Assembly (NCBI RefSeq): GCF_000725125.1 | Contig: NZ_JFCB01000020.1 | Span: 1-64,000, forward strand | Origin: Streptomyces toyocaensis | Lineage (GTDB): Bacteria > Actinomycetota > Actinomycetes > Streptomycetales > Streptomycetaceae | DNA: 64,000 nucleotides | Reading direction: 5' to 3' | Shown here: in pieces, positions 50,126 through 58,740 of the stretch | How positions within the stretch are numbered: position 1 is the stretch's first letter | How the letters are laid out: each line of letters starts with the position of its first letter | The notes under the pieces: generated by a model | Database searches by the model: none | Seen by the model: only the letters and a program-made list of their open reading frames with translations | Told to the model about the DNA's origin: nothing | Made by a program: the position numbers and the translations under genes

Positions 50126-51679
50126 ATGACCAGTGGTAGTGCGCGTTCGGCCCCAGCCCCGCAGGACACCGCCCGTGGCAGCGGTGGCGGGCACACGATG
50201 GCCCTGCTGGTCATCGCGTCCTGTCAGCTGATGGTGGTGCTGGACATCACCATCGTGAACATCGCGTTGCCGCACATCCAGCGCTCCCTGGACTTCTCCA
50301 CCACCAGTCTGTCCTGGGTGATCAACGCCTACACCCTCACCTTCGGCGGTCTGCTGCTGCTCGGCGGCCGGGCCGGCGACATCCTCGGCAGACGGCGCGT
50401 CTTCGTCTTCGGCGTGCTGCTCTTCGTACTGGCTTCCCTGCTCGGCGGGTTGGCCCAGAACTCGGGCCAACTCCTCGGCGCCCGCGCGTTGCAGGGCATG
50501 GGAGGGGCGATCGCCTCGCCGACGGCCTTGGCGCTGATCAGTACGACCTTCCGCGAAGGGCCGGAACGCAACAGGGCGTTCGGGGTCTTCGCCGCGGTGT
50601 CGGCAGGCGGCGGCGCGATCGGGCTGCTCGCCGGCGGCATCCTCGTCGAGTGGCTGAACTGGCGGTGGGTGCTCTTCGTCAACGTCCCCATCGGGCTTCT
50701 CATCGCCCTGGCGGCTCCGCGCTTCATCAAGGAGTCGGAGCGCCATCCGGGCCGCTTCGACGTCACCGGCGCCCTGGCCTCCACAACGGGCATGGTGCTG
50801 CTGGTCTACGGGTTCATCCGGGCCGCGCAGGACGGCTGGCGGGACGCCCTCACGCTGGCATCGTTCGCCGCCGCGGTCGTCGTCCTGGCGGGGTTCGTCC
50901 TGGTCGAGCGGAGATCACGGCAGCCGATCACTCCGCTGCACATGTTCGCGGACCGCAACCGCGCGGGCACCTACGGCATCATGCTGTGCCTGGCGGCGGC
51001 GATGTTCGGCATGTTCTTCTTCCTCACGCTCTTCGTGCAGAACGTGCTGGACTTCAGCCCCTTGCAGGCCGGACTCGCCTTCCTGCCGGTCAGTGCGGTC
51101 ATCGCGATCGGTGCGGGGCTGGCGTCGCGGTTCCTGCCCGTGTACGGCCCCAAGCCGTTCATGGTGGTGGGCGGCGTCCTCGCGGCGGCGGGCCTGGGCT
51201 GGCTGACCCTGACCGACGTGCACTCCACCTACGCGGGCAGTGTTCTCGGCCCGATGCTGGTCTTCAGCCTCGGCATGGGCATGGAGTTCGTGTCGCTGAC
51301 GCTCATGGCGCTGTCCGACGTCCCCGTCCCGGAGACCGGGGCCGCCTCGGGCCTGCTCAACACCACCCAGCAGGTCGGCGGCTCGCTCGGGTTGTCCATC
51401 CTGGTCACGGTGTTCGGTACGGCCAGCGGCAACGAGGCGGAGAAACAGATACCGCGCTTCCTGCAGCAGGCGACCCCTGCCGAACGTCTGCGCTTCCAGC
51501 GCACCGGTGAGCTGCCGGCGCCGTGGGCCGACGAGGTCCTCGCCTCCGGTGTCTCGGCGGCCTTCGTCATGGCGGCGCTGTTCGCCGCGCTCGCCGCGCT
51601 GATCGCCGTCGTCGCCATCCAGGTCCGCCCGTCCGACCTGCAACGGCTCCAGGGCGGCACGGGGCCGGGGCCGGGATGA
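50126..51679 (+). CDS. DHA2-family MFS drug-efflux transporter
   Basis: A 517-residue, 14-helix pump of the EmrB/QacA (DHA2) class. 'MVVLDITIVNIALPHIQRSL' in helix 1 contains the antiporter-family 'LDxTIVNVALP' motif; 'GGRAGDILGRRRVFVFGV' is MFS motif A; 'VSAGGGAIGLLAGGILVEWL' is the antiporter motif C in helix 5. It likely exports an antibiotic or a toxic metabolite by proton antiport. The ABM monooxygenase gene begins 12 bases after the stop, so the two form an operon, which hints at aromatic or quinone compounds. Confidence 0.92.
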   Translation: MTSGSARSAPAPQDTARGSGGGHTMALLVIASCQLMVVLDITIVNIALPHIQRSLDFSTTSLSWVINAYTLTFGGLLLLGGRAGDILGRRRVFVFGVLLFVLASLLGGLAQNSGQLLGARALQGMGGAIASPTALALISTTFREGPERNRAFGVFAAVSAGGGAIGLLAGGILVEWLNWRWVLFVNVPIGLLIALAAPRFIKESERHPGRFDVTGALASTTGMVLLVYGFIRAAQDGWRDALTLASFAAAVVVLAGFVLVERRSRQPITPLHMFADRNRAGTYGIMLCLAAAMFGMFFFLTLFVQNVLDFSPLQAGLAFLPVSAVIAIGAGLASRFLPVYGPKPFMVVGGVLAAAGLGWLTLTDVHSTYAGSVLGPMLVFSLGMGMEFVSLTLMALSDVPVPETGAASGLLNTTQQVGGSLGLSILVTVFGTASGNEAEKQIPRFLQQATPAERLRFQRTGELPAPWADEVLASGVSAAFVMAALFAALAALIAVVAIQVRPSDLQRLQGGTGPGPG

Positions 51680-51691
51680 GAGAGTAGTCCG

Positions 51692-52024
51692 ATGATCTTC
51701 ATCACCGCCAAGTTCCGGGTCCGTCCCGAGTACGCCGACCAGTGGCCGCGGATCGCCGCGGACTTCACCGCCGCCACTCGTGGGGAGCCGGGCTGCCTGT
51801 GGTTCGACTGGTCCCGCAGCGTCGAGGATCCCACGGAGTACGTCCTGGTCGAGGCCTTCCGCGACGACGCGGCGGGAGCGGCCCACGTGCGGTCCGAGCA
51901 CTTCAGGACCGCGCGGCGCACCCTCCCGCCGCATCTGGCCGAGACCCCCCGGATCGTGAACATGTCGGTCCCGCAGGACGACTGGTCCGAGCTGGGCGAG
52001 ATGAGTGTGCCGAAGGAGGGGTGA
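51692..52024 (+). CDS. ABM-domain (putative quinol) monooxygenase
   Basis: A 110-residue antibiotic-biosynthesis-monooxygenase protein with a dimeric ferredoxin-like fold. The usual pattern is seen: 'FITAKFRVRPEYADQWPRIA', 'GCLWFDWSRSVEDPTEYVLV' and 'EAFRDDAAGAAHVRSEHFRT'. These cofactor-free enzymes oxidise quinols or polyketide aromatics (ActVA-Orf6, YgiN). It directly follows the DHA2 pump (12 bases), so it may modify what is exported. It converges with the EEP gene, 5 bases away. Confidence 0.85.
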   Translation: MIFITAKFRVRPEYADQWPRIAADFTAATRGEPGCLWFDWSRSVEDPTEYVLVEAFRDDAAGAAHVRSEHFRTARRTLPPHLAETPRIVNMSVPQDDWSELGEMSVPKEG

Positions 52025-52029
52025 CCGCC

Positions 52030-52899
52030 TCAGTGGCCGCGCCGGTGCACCGTCAGGTCCACGACCACGGGCCGGTGGTCCGACGCCTCCGTCGCCACCG
52101 TGCGGGCGCCCGTCACCCCGATGCCGGGCGAGACGGTGACCAGGTCGATGCGCTTGGCCGGGTCGCTCGCCGGATAGGTGCCGCCACCGCCGGGGGCGGC
52201 GTCCCGCAGGGGGCCCCACAGCGGCGCCAGCTCGGGGGCGGACGCCTCGGCGTTGAAGTCGCCGACCAGGATCTTCGGTCCCCGGTCGGCGGCGAGCACG
52301 GCGAGCATGTCCGCCACCTGAGCCGCGCGGACCGAAGGGTCGGCCCGGTAGTCCAGGTGCGTGGAGTAGACGTGCACGTGGGCACCCCGCACGTCGACCA
52401 CCACCTCGGCGAATCCGGGCGCCGGGGCCGGCTCCGGGTCGGGTGTCTGGGTGGAGAGCCGGGTGATCTCGTGGTTCTCGGCGTGGAGCACCGGGTAGCG
52501 GCTCAGCACGGCGACGCCGAACTGCCGGCGTTCGCCGTCCGGGGTGGCCGGTTCCAGGTCGTAGATCGGCGCGAAGAACACCCGCATGCGCAGCTTCCCG
52601 GCCAGTGCGCGGGCCTCGTCCACGAAATCGCTCCGGGCGCCCCAGTGCACGTCGACCTCCTGGAGACCGATCACGTCGGCGCGCAGACCGCGCAGTGCGG
52701 TGGCGGTGCGGTCGAGGTCGAAGACCTGGTCCTGGCCGGCCCCGGCGTGGATGTTGTACGTCGCCACCCGCAGGGGGAGGGCCGGTGCGCGGGAGCCGGG
52801 AGCGTCGGTGTCCGCGGCTGCCGCCGGTGCCGCCGCGGCCAGCAGGACGGCGGCGAACACGGCGGTGAGGCGGCCGCGGTGTCGGTATCTGGGCGTCAT
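52030..52899 (-). CDS. Secreted endonuclease/exonuclease/phosphatase family protein
   Basis: A 289-residue protein with an N-terminal signal peptide ('RLTAVFAAVLLAAAAPAAAA') and the EEP fold: 'LRVATYNIHAGAGQDQVFDL', 'DVIGLQEVDVHW' (metal-binding Glu), 'VHVYSTHLDYR', 'ILVGDFNAEASA' and 'ATEASDHRPVVVDLTV'. Candidate roles are phospholipid, polyphosphate or nucleic-acid phosphodiesterase, outside the cell or in the wall. The family is diverse and no substrate-specific motif is seen. Confidence 0.9.
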   Translation of the reverse strand: MTPRYRHRGRLTAVFAAVLLAAAAPAAAADTDAPGSRAPALPLRVATYNIHAGAGQDQVFDLDRTATALRGLRADVIGLQEVDVHWGARSDFVDEARALAGKLRMRVFFAPIYDLEPATPDGERRQFGVAVLSRYPVLHAENHEITRLSTQTPDPEPAPAPGFAEVVVDVRGAHVHVYSTHLDYRADPSVRAAQVADMLAVLAADRGPKILVGDFNAEASAPELAPLWGPLRDAAPGGGGTYPASDPAKRIDLVTVSPGIGVTGARTVATEASDHRPVVVDLTVHRRGH

Positions 52900-53024
52900 G
52901 CGTTCTCCAGGTCACGTAGGGGTGGGACCGGTTCCGTACAGGAGAGCTGCGCGACCGCCGGACGGTCACCGCTGCATGGAAGCACGGCAGCGGTCGGACA
53001 CGCCGTCAGTTTCCGCTTTGTCCG

Positions 53025-54539
53025 TCAGGCTCTCTCGGCCACGCGCTCCGCGGGAGCCGTCGGATCCTCCTCGCCCGGCGTGCCGGGCGCGGCGTTGAGT
53101 TCCGTGAGCATCTCCTTCGTGAAGCCGAACCAGTACGTCGCGAGGAAGCCCGCGACGTAACCGACGAGCAGACCGGCGGCGTAGACGGCGACCGTCTGCC
53201 CGAGGCCCCGGTTGCCGTCCAGGAGGGGGAAGAGCGCCCAGCCCGAAGGACCGATCGCGGTCGAACCGACGTCCGTGCCGAGCTGGTTGTAGAGCCCCAC
53301 GAACGCGCCGCCGAAGGCGCCGCCCGTGCAGGCCGTGACGAACGGACGCCCCAGAGGGAGCGACACGCCGTAGATGAGCGGCTCTCCGACACCCAGGAAC
53401 CCGGGCCAGAGCGCGGACTTGACGGTGGTCCGGATCGAGGGGTTGCGGGGCAGCCGGAGGTAGACGGCGATGGCCGCGCCGGCCTGTCCCGCACCCGCCA
53501 TGGCGAGGATCGGCAGCAGGACGGTGAAGCCCGCGCCCTCGATCAGGGTCGTGTGGATGGGGATCAGCGCCTGATGGAGACCCAGCATGACCAGGGGGAG
53601 GAAGAGACCGCCGAGGAGGAATCCGGCCCCCGCGCCGCCGTGGGCCAGCAGCCAGTCGGCGGCGTCACCGATCCAGGTGGAGACCTCACCGGCGAGGAAC
53701 ATCAGCCCGAACAGGGTGGCGAGTCCGGCCACGAGCACGGTGACGGTCGGCGTCACCAGGACGTCGACGGCCTCGGGGACCCGGCGGCGGCACCACTTCT
53801 CCACGGACACGCCGAGCCAGGCGGCGCCCAGCGCGCCCAGTACACCGCCCTGTCCCGGGGACAGGTGCCGGCCGAACGCCTCCACGTCGGCCACCCCGGC
53901 GTAGACGACGATCGATGCGACGGCACCACCGAGAATCGGGGTGCCGCCGAACTCCTTGGCGGTGTTGTGGCCGACGAAGACGGCGATCAGTGCCATGAAC
54001 CCGGAGGCGATGGCGGCCAGGGCAGAGGTGATGCCCGGCAGCCAGTGCAGGTTGACGAGGAGGCCGTTCAGGCCGGCGATGATGCCGCAGCCGATGAGAG
54101 CGGGAATGAGGGGTACGAAGATGTTCGCGATCCGGCGCAGGAGGAGTTTGAACGGCGTGGCGTTCCTCGCCTTCCGTTCCGCCCTGAGCACGGCTCCCCG
54201 CGCCGCGAGGGAGTCGGCCGTCACGGGGTCGGGCCCGGGGTCCGGGGCTGCGGCAGGGACCGGTGCGGTCCCTGCTGTCTCCGCCTCGACCAGCGCCTCG
54301 AACTCCGGGGTGACCCGTGCGACCGTCCCCGGTCCCAGCACGATCTGGTAGGTGTCGTCCTCGACGATCCCCATGACCGCCGGAAGCGCCCGTAGTCGCT
54401 CCTCCCGCACCAGGGACCGGTCGTGCAGACCGAGCCTCAGCCGGGTCATGCAGTGGGCCACCGACGCCACGTTCGCGGCACCTCCGACCAGCGGGAGGAT
54501 GGCGGCGGCGGTGGCGTGGTGCCTGTTCTCTTCGCTCAT
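53025..54539 (-). CDS. PTS permease EIIBC (MurP/sucrose-glucoside type)
   Basis: A 504-residue sugar permease of the phosphotransferase system. The N-terminal EIIB domain has the phosphorylated Cys30 in 'NVASVAHCMTRLRLGL'. A linker (about 85-120) rich in Ala/Pro precedes the EIIC domain, with about ten helices, 'LHQALIPIHTTLIEGAGFTV' and 'LGVGEPLIYGVSLPLGRPFV', a sugar-binding signature. There is no EIIA domain, so it depends on an EIIA encoded elsewhere. Candidates are N-acetylmuramic acid or beta-glucosides; I cannot tell which. Two GAAAN5TTTC sites upstream suggest control by an RpiR/MurR-type regulator. Confidence 0.88.
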   Translation of the reverse strand: MSEENRHHATAAAILPLVGGAANVASVAHCMTRLRLGLHDRSLVREERLRALPAVMGIVEDDTYQIVLGPGTVARVTPEFEALVEAETAGTAPVPAAAPDPGPDPVTADSLAARGAVLRAERKARNATPFKLLLRRIANIFVPLIPALIGCGIIAGLNGLLVNLHWLPGITSALAAIASGFMALIAVFVGHNTAKEFGGTPILGGAVASIVVYAGVADVEAFGRHLSPGQGGVLGALGAAWLGVSVEKWCRRRVPEAVDVLVTPTVTVLVAGLATLFGLMFLAGEVSTWIGDAADWLLAHGGAGAGFLLGGLFLPLVMLGLHQALIPIHTTLIEGAGFTVLLPILAMAGAGQAGAAIAVYLRLPRNPSIRTTVKSALWPGFLGVGEPLIYGVSLPLGRPFVTACTGGAFGGAFVGLYNQLGTDVGSTAIGPSGWALFPLLDGNRGLGQTVAVYAAGLLVGYVAGFLATYWFGFTKEMLTELNAAPGTPGEEDPTAPAERVAERA

Positions 54540-54562
54540 GGTGCGGTCATGCCTTGCGTCCG

Positions 54563-54607
54563 GAAAAATACTTTCTGGATCTTGCTCTTGATCCGAAAGG
54601 TATTTTC
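54563..54607. promoter_or_regulatory. Pair of RpiR-like operators upstream of the PTS gene
   Basis: Two 13-base sites, GAAAAATACTTTC (54563-54575) and GAAAGGTATTTTC (54595-54607), both of form GAAA-N5-TTTC and inverted relative to each other, with a GGATC/GATCC dyad between them. They lie 24-68 bases upstream of the PTS start codon in an AT-rich promoter. The pattern resembles operators of RpiR-family repressors (MurR type). The regulator is not in this window. Confidence 0.55.
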
Positions 54608-54709
54608 AGCACCCGTGGGCGTCAAGCGCCTGGCGTCTCACCCCGTCCGCGATTCCCCCGCGGGGGTGGGCGGTCGGCGCAGCGGGCGCCCGCGGTGTGG
54701 AATGGCCCG

Positions 54710-55219
54710 GTGAACACGAAGGAACAGGGCGCGGAGCGCCCCGAACGTGCCCGGCCCACTCCCCACAGCCTGACCGGTGTCGGCCTCGCCGTCCTCGACC
54801 CCGCCGGCCGCGTCCTGCTCGGTCTGGGGCACGACGGCCGGTGGGAACTTCCGGGCGGCAAGGTGGATCCCGGGGAGGACTTCGAGACGGCGGCCGCGCG
54901 CGAACTGGCGGAGGAGACGGGGCTTTCGGTGCCCGCGACGGCCGTACGGGTGCTGGCGGTCGTCGTGGACGGCCTCCGGGGCCTGACCCGGGTGACGGCC
55001 GCGGCCGTCACCGAGGCGGCGGCGGGCGCGCCCGCGGTGACCGAACCCGACAAGATCGTGCGCTGGGAGTGGTTCGCGCGCGACGCGGTGCCCTCCGCGC
55101 TGTTCGGCCCGTCCGCCTCGGTGCTCGACTGCCTGTGGCCCGAGGCCGGTCGCCGCGGGGCGGCCGGCGTGCGTCACTACCGGGTCTCGGGCGACGTCGC
55201 GAAGATCACACCGTCTTAA
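54710..55219 (+). CDS. Nudix hydrolase
   Basis: A 169-residue Nudix enzyme. The Nudix box is complete: 'WELPGGKVDPGEDF' followed by 'AARELAEETGLSV', which matches GX5EX7REUXEEXGU. It is in the MutT/ADP-ribose class by layout, hydrolysing a nucleoside diphosphate linked to another moiety. GTG 54710 is the best start; the frame extends further upstream but overlaps the PTS operators and looks non-coding. It is divergent from the PTS gene and its stop overlaps the NsrR-like box of the flavohemoglobin gene. Confidence 0.88.
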   Translation: MNTKEQGAERPERARPTPHSLTGVGLAVLDPAGRVLLGLGHDGRWELPGGKVDPGEDFETAAARELAEETGLSVPATAVRVLAVVVDGLRGLTRVTAAAVTEAAAGAPAVTEPDKIVRWEWFARDAVPSALFGPSASVLDCLWPEAGRRGAAGVRHYRVSGDVAKITPS

Positions 55220-55241
55220 ATACGCATCTGGAATACCAATT
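55219..55241 (+). promoter_or_regulatory. NsrR-like box upstream of the flavohemoglobin gene
   Basis: A 23-base site with the form AATACGCATCT-G-GAATACCAATT, close to NsrR sites known before hmpA genes of S. coelicolor (similar 'GCATCT' core and 'CCA(A/G)TT' end). It lies about 54 bases before the flavohemoglobin start, where a nitric-oxide-sensing Fe-S repressor would block transcription. The assignment rests on similarity to remembered sites. Confidence 0.6.
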
Positions 55242-55294
55242 ATCTAGCATGGTGGTGCGCGCGATCACCGAACACCCAGTCAAGGAGCCAGCGG

Positions 55295-56497
55295 ATGCTC
55301 TCCACCCAGTCGGTCCCCGTCGTCCGAGCCACCCTCCCGGCCGTCGGGGCCTCCCTCAGCTCCATCACCGAGCTGTTCTACCGCCGCATGTTCGAGGAAC
55401 GCCCGGAACTGCTGCGCGACCTCTTCAACCGCGGCAACCAGGCCAGCGGGGCACAGCGCGAAGCCCTCGCGGGCGCCGTCGCGGCGTTCGCCGGCACCCT
55501 GGTGGAACGGCCCGGCGAGCGCCCCGACGCCGTCCTCGGGCGCATCGCCCACAAGCACGCCTCGCTGGGCATCACGCCCGATCAGTACACCCTCGTGGGG
55601 CGGCACTTGATGGGCGCCGTCGGCGAGGTCCTGGGCGACGCGGTGACCCCGGAGGTGGCGGCCGCCTGGGACGAGGTGTACTGGCTCATGGCCAACGCCC
55701 TCATCGCCATGGAGGCGCGGCTGTACGCCGAGGCGGGGGTCGACAACGGCGCCGTCTGGCGCGACATGGAGATCGCCGAGCGCGTCGAGGAGTCCCTGGA
55801 CACCGCCTCCTTCGAACTGCGCCGCCTCGACGGGCTGCCCACCGAGCCGTTCACCCCCGGCCAGTACGTCAGCGTCCAGATCGAACTGCCGGACGGAGCA
55901 CGGCAGATACGCCAGTACAGCCTCTCCACGGCCCCCGCCCGCAAGACCTGGCGCATCACCGTCAAGCGCGAGCGTTCCGCCGACGGCCGCATCCCCGAGG
56001 GTGAGGTGTCGTCCTGGCTGCACGCCCATGCCCGCCCGGGCGACATCGTGAGGGTGTCCCGCCCCTTCGGCGACCTGGTGCTCCCCGAGGGCGACGGTCC
56101 CCTGCTCCTCGCCTCCGCCGGGATCGGCATCACGCCCATGCTGTCGATGCTGGACCACCTGGCCGACGCCTCGGCCCGGCGGCACGTCACCGTCGTCCAC
56201 GCCGACCGCTCCCCCGCCCACCACGCACACCGTCTGGAGCTGGACGACCTCGTCAGCCGGCTTCCGAACGGCACGCTGCACCTGTGGTACGAACAGCCGG
56301 AGGAGCCGGCGGCGCCCCATGTCAACAAGGGCCTGACAGACGTCGCCCGGCTGCCCCTGCCCGAGGGCGTCACCGCCTTCCTGTGCGGGCCGCTTCCCTT
56401 CATGCGCGCCGTCCGCGGTGACCTGCTGGGCCGGGGAGTCAGCCCCAAGGACATCCACTACGAGGTGTTCGGCCCGGATCTCTGGCTGAGCAAGTAG
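55295..56497 (+). CDS. hmp: Flavohemoglobin (nitric oxide dioxygenase)
   Basis: A 400-residue flavohemoprotein that turns NO and O2 into nitrate. The globin domain (about 1-135) has Tyr of 'ELFYRRMFEERPELL', Gln of 'NRGNQASG' and the proximal His of 'RIAHKHASLGITPDQY'. The FAD/NAD reductase part follows with 'RQIRQYSLSTAP' (flavin-binding RxYS), 'LLLASAGIGITPMLSML' (NAD site) and 'TAFLCGPLPFMRAV'. Start ATG at 55295. An NsrR-like box lies upstream, so it is probably induced by NO. The narGHJI operon is 1.5 kb away and could be one NO source. No nsrR gene is in the window. Confidence 0.95.
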   Translation: MLSTQSVPVVRATLPAVGASLSSITELFYRRMFEERPELLRDLFNRGNQASGAQREALAGAVAAFAGTLVERPGERPDAVLGRIAHKHASLGITPDQYTLVGRHLMGAVGEVLGDAVTPEVAAAWDEVYWLMANALIAMEARLYAEAGVDNGAVWRDMEIAERVEESLDTASFELRRLDGLPTEPFTPGQYVSVQIELPDGARQIRQYSLSTAPARKTWRITVKRERSADGRIPEGEVSSWLHAHARPGDIVRVSRPFGDLVLPEGDGPLLLASAGIGITPMLSMLDHLADASARRHVTVVHADRSPAHHAHRLELDDLVSRLPNGTLHLWYEQPEEPAAPHVNKGLTDVARLPLPEGVTAFLCGPLPFMRAVRGDLLGRGVSPKDIHYEVFGPDLWLSK

Positions 56498-56504
56498 CAC
56501 CGGA

Positions 56505-56539
56505 CGGAAGGCGGGCGCCCTCGGGCCGCCCGCCTTCCG
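56505..56539 (+). terminator. Terminator after hmp
   Basis: A perfect 13-bp stem (CGGAAGGCGGGCG at 56505-56517 with its complement at 56527-56539) and a 9-base loop, starting 8 bases after the hmp stop codon. Confidence 0.72.
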
Positions 56540-56631
56540 CATGAGGGCCACGACACGGCCGATCCCGTCCGACAGGCATGCCGCCGGTGCCGGTGCACTA
56601 CGATGCGAGCGTTGCCGCCCCGCCCCCGGTG

Positions 56632-56663
56632 ACTCACCCGACTGCCTTGTGCACAAGGTGAGT
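56632..56663. promoter_or_regulatory. Compound palindrome upstream of the serine hydrolase
   Basis: A perfect 14-base palindrome, CCTTGTGCACAAGG (56645-56658), flanked by ACTCACC and GGTGAGT arms (56632-56638 and 56657-56663). It lies about 62 bases before the hydrolase start, where an operator would be expected. The regulator is unknown. Confidence 0.5.
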
Positions 56664-56724
56664 TGAGTCTCTTTCGGACGGGTCGCGGACACTTCTCGGT
56701 CCCCCACACAGAGAAAAGACGCGG

Positions 56725-57930
56725 ATGCGGATCAAAGACGTGAGCATGGTGCTCGCCGGCTCCACCCTGATCGTCACGCTGGCGGCCCCTCCGGCCCTCG
56801 CCGACGGCACCTCCCTGCCCGCCCCGGACATCGCCGCCGTGAGCGCCGTCCACAGGACGGCCCTGACGCAAGGAGCCCCGGGAGCCTTCACCCGGATCGA
56901 CGAGGGCCGCACCAGCCATCACGTGGCCACCGGCGAGGCGGAGACCGCGGCCCACACGCCGATGGACACCGGGCGACGGTTCCGCGTGGGCAGCGTCACC
57001 AAGACCTTCACCGCGGTGGTGCTGCTGCAGCTCGTCGCCGAGGGACGCGTCGACCTCGACGCCCCGGCCAACCGCTACCTGCCCGAGCCGCTCCCGGACG
57101 ACCGCATCACCGTCCGTCATCTGCTCAGCCACCGCAGCGGGCTCTACGACTACACCAACGACATGTTCTACAACACCGTCCCTGGCTTCGAGGCGGTCCG
57201 CAACAAGGTCTTCGGCTACCAGGAACTGATCGGCCTCTCCACGGCACGCCCCCTGAACAACGCGCCGGGCGCCGCCTACAGCTACTCCAACACCAACTTC
57301 GTCGTGCTCGGCCTGCTCATCGAGCACGTCACCGGCACCCCCGTCGCCGACCACTACCAGGAGCGCATCTTCGCGCCACTGCGGCTGAGGAACACCTCCT
57401 ACGTCCACCCGCGGACGACCCTCTCCGGTTCGTACGCGCGTGGTTACCTCCGCCAGGACGACACCACCCTGCCGCTGGTCGACTCCACCGAGCAGACCGT
57501 CTCCTGGGCCCAGTCCGCGGGAGCGGTCATCTCCAACGGCAAGGACCTCAACCGCTTCTTCTCCGCGCTGCTGTCGGGGAAGCTGCTGCCCGCCGAACAG
57601 CTCGAGGACATGACCACCATGGTGCCGGTCACCGCGGACGGGAAGCAGTCCTACGGGCTGGGCCTGCGCGGCCGGAAGCTCTCGTGCGGCACCACCGTCT
57701 ACGGCCACACCGGCACCGTCCAGGGTTACTACACCTACGCCTTCACCACCGGCGACGGTGCCCGCAGCATGACGTCCCTGGCCAACACCTCCAACAACGG
57801 AACCGTGAACGCCACCCTCGGCGGCACCCTGGACGCCTCGTTCTGCGGCTCCGGCGCGGCCGCCGCCCGGCGCGCCGCCGTCACCGGGTCCTTCACCGAG
57901 GACATCGCGCCGCAGGTCACCCGCGACTGA
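56725..57930 (+). CDS. Secreted serine hydrolase (beta-lactamase/D-alanyl carboxypeptidase type)
   Basis: A 401-residue exported class C/S12-type hydrolase. Signal peptide: 'MRIKDVSMVLAGSTLIVTLA', cleaved near Ala-Leu-Ala. Catalytic motifs: SxxK as 'VGSVTKTFTAVV', YxN as 'AYSYSNTNFVVLGLL', and the third box as 'VYGHTGTVQG' (HTG). It resembles Streptomyces DD-peptidases and esterases, so cell-wall peptide or ester cleavage is likely. A beta-lactamase role is less likely given the HTG third box. Preceded by a compound palindrome. It converges with narI. Confidence 0.92.
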   Translation: MRIKDVSMVLAGSTLIVTLAAPPALADGTSLPAPDIAAVSAVHRTALTQGAPGAFTRIDEGRTSHHVATGEAETAAHTPMDTGRRFRVGSVTKTFTAVVLLQLVAEGRVDLDAPANRYLPEPLPDDRITVRHLLSHRSGLYDYTNDMFYNTVPGFEAVRNKVFGYQELIGLSTARPLNNAPGAAYSYSNTNFVVLGLLIEHVTGTPVADHYQERIFAPLRLRNTSYVHPRTTLSGSYARGYLRQDDTTLPLVDSTEQTVSWAQSAGAVISNGKDLNRFFSALLSGKLLPAEQLEDMTTMVPVTADGKQSYGLGLRGRKLSCGTTVYGHTGTVQGYYTYAFTTGDGARSMTSLANTSNNGTVNATLGGTLDASFCGSGAAAARRAAVTGSFTEDIAPQVTRD

Positions 57931-57942
57931 GCCACCGGGCCC

Positions 57943-57970
57943 CTCCGGCCGGGCACCCACCCGGCCGGAG
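57943..57970. terminator. Bidirectional terminator between serine hydrolase and narI
   Basis: A perfect 11-bp stem, CTCCGGCCGGG with its complement, and a 6-base loop. It fills the 42-base gap between two convergent genes, 12 bases after the hydrolase stop and 2 bases after that of narI, so it can serve both. Confidence 0.7.
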
Positions 57971-57972
57971 CG

Positions 57973-58740
57973 CTACCTGATGCGCTCCCAGCCCCGGTGC
58001 GGGGCGCGGCTGCCGAGCTGGGTGTCGCGGCTGCGGTAGACGATGTAGGGGCGGGTCAGGTAGCCGAGGGGCGCCGTGAGCATGTGGACGAGCCGGGTGA
58101 AGGGCCAGGCCGCGAAGAGCAGCAGGGCGCTCACGGCGTGGAGCTGGAAGAGGACCGGGATGCCGGTCATCAGGTCCGCGTCGGGTCGCAGGTAGAAGAC
58201 GGAGCGGAACCAGGGGGAGATGGTCTCCCGGTAGTTGTAGCCGCCGCCCACGATGTTCGCCGCCACGGTCGCGGCCAGGCCCAGCCCGATGGTGACGGCC
58301 AGAGAGAGATACATGGCCTTGTCGTTGCGGGTGGTGGCCGAGAAGACCGGGCCGACGGTGCGCCGCCGGTAGATCAGGATGGCCAGTCCGCCGACGGTGC
58401 AGACGCCTGCGATGGTGCCGACGACGACCGCGAGAACGTGGTAGGTGTGCTCGCTGATGCCGACGGCGTCCGTCCAGCTCGCGGGGATGAGCAGACCGCC
58501 GATGTGGCCGAGCAGCACGAAGAGGATGCCGAAGTGGAACAGCGGGCTGCCGATGCGCAGCAGACGGCGCTCGTAAAGCTGGGAGGAGCGGGTGGTCCAG
58601 CCGAACTTGTCGTAGCGGTAGCGCCACATGTGGCCGAGCACGAACACCGCGAGGCTGACGTACGGCAGCGCGACCCACAGCAGGATGCCGCCGGTGCCGG
58701 ACTCCACCGCCAGGGGGAGATACTGCGCGGATGCGGTCAT
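57973..58740 (-). CDS. narI: Respiratory nitrate reductase gamma subunit (cytochrome b)
   Basis: A 255-residue membrane protein with five hydrophobic helices, the di-heme b subunit that takes electrons from quinol to NarH. Likely heme-ligand His are in 'VFVLGHMWRYRYDKFGW', 'SPLFHFGILFVLLGHIGG' and 'IPVLFQLHAVSALLLFAAW'. Its ATG overlaps the narJ stop by 4 bases (58737-58740). It is the last gene of narGHJI and ends 2 bases from a hairpin terminator. Confidence 0.95.
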   Translation of the reverse strand: MTASAQYLPLAVESGTGGILLWVALPYVSLAVFVLGHMWRYRYDKFGWTTRSSQLYERRLLRIGSPLFHFGILFVLLGHIGGLLIPASWTDAVGISEHTYHVLAVVVGTIAGVCTVGGLAILIYRRRTVGPVFSATTRNDKAMYLSLAVTIGLGLAATVAANIVGGGYNYRETISPWFRSVFYLRPDADLMTGIPVLFQLHAVSALLLFAAWPFTRLVHMLTAPLGYLTRPYIVYRSRDTQLGSRAPHRGWERIR

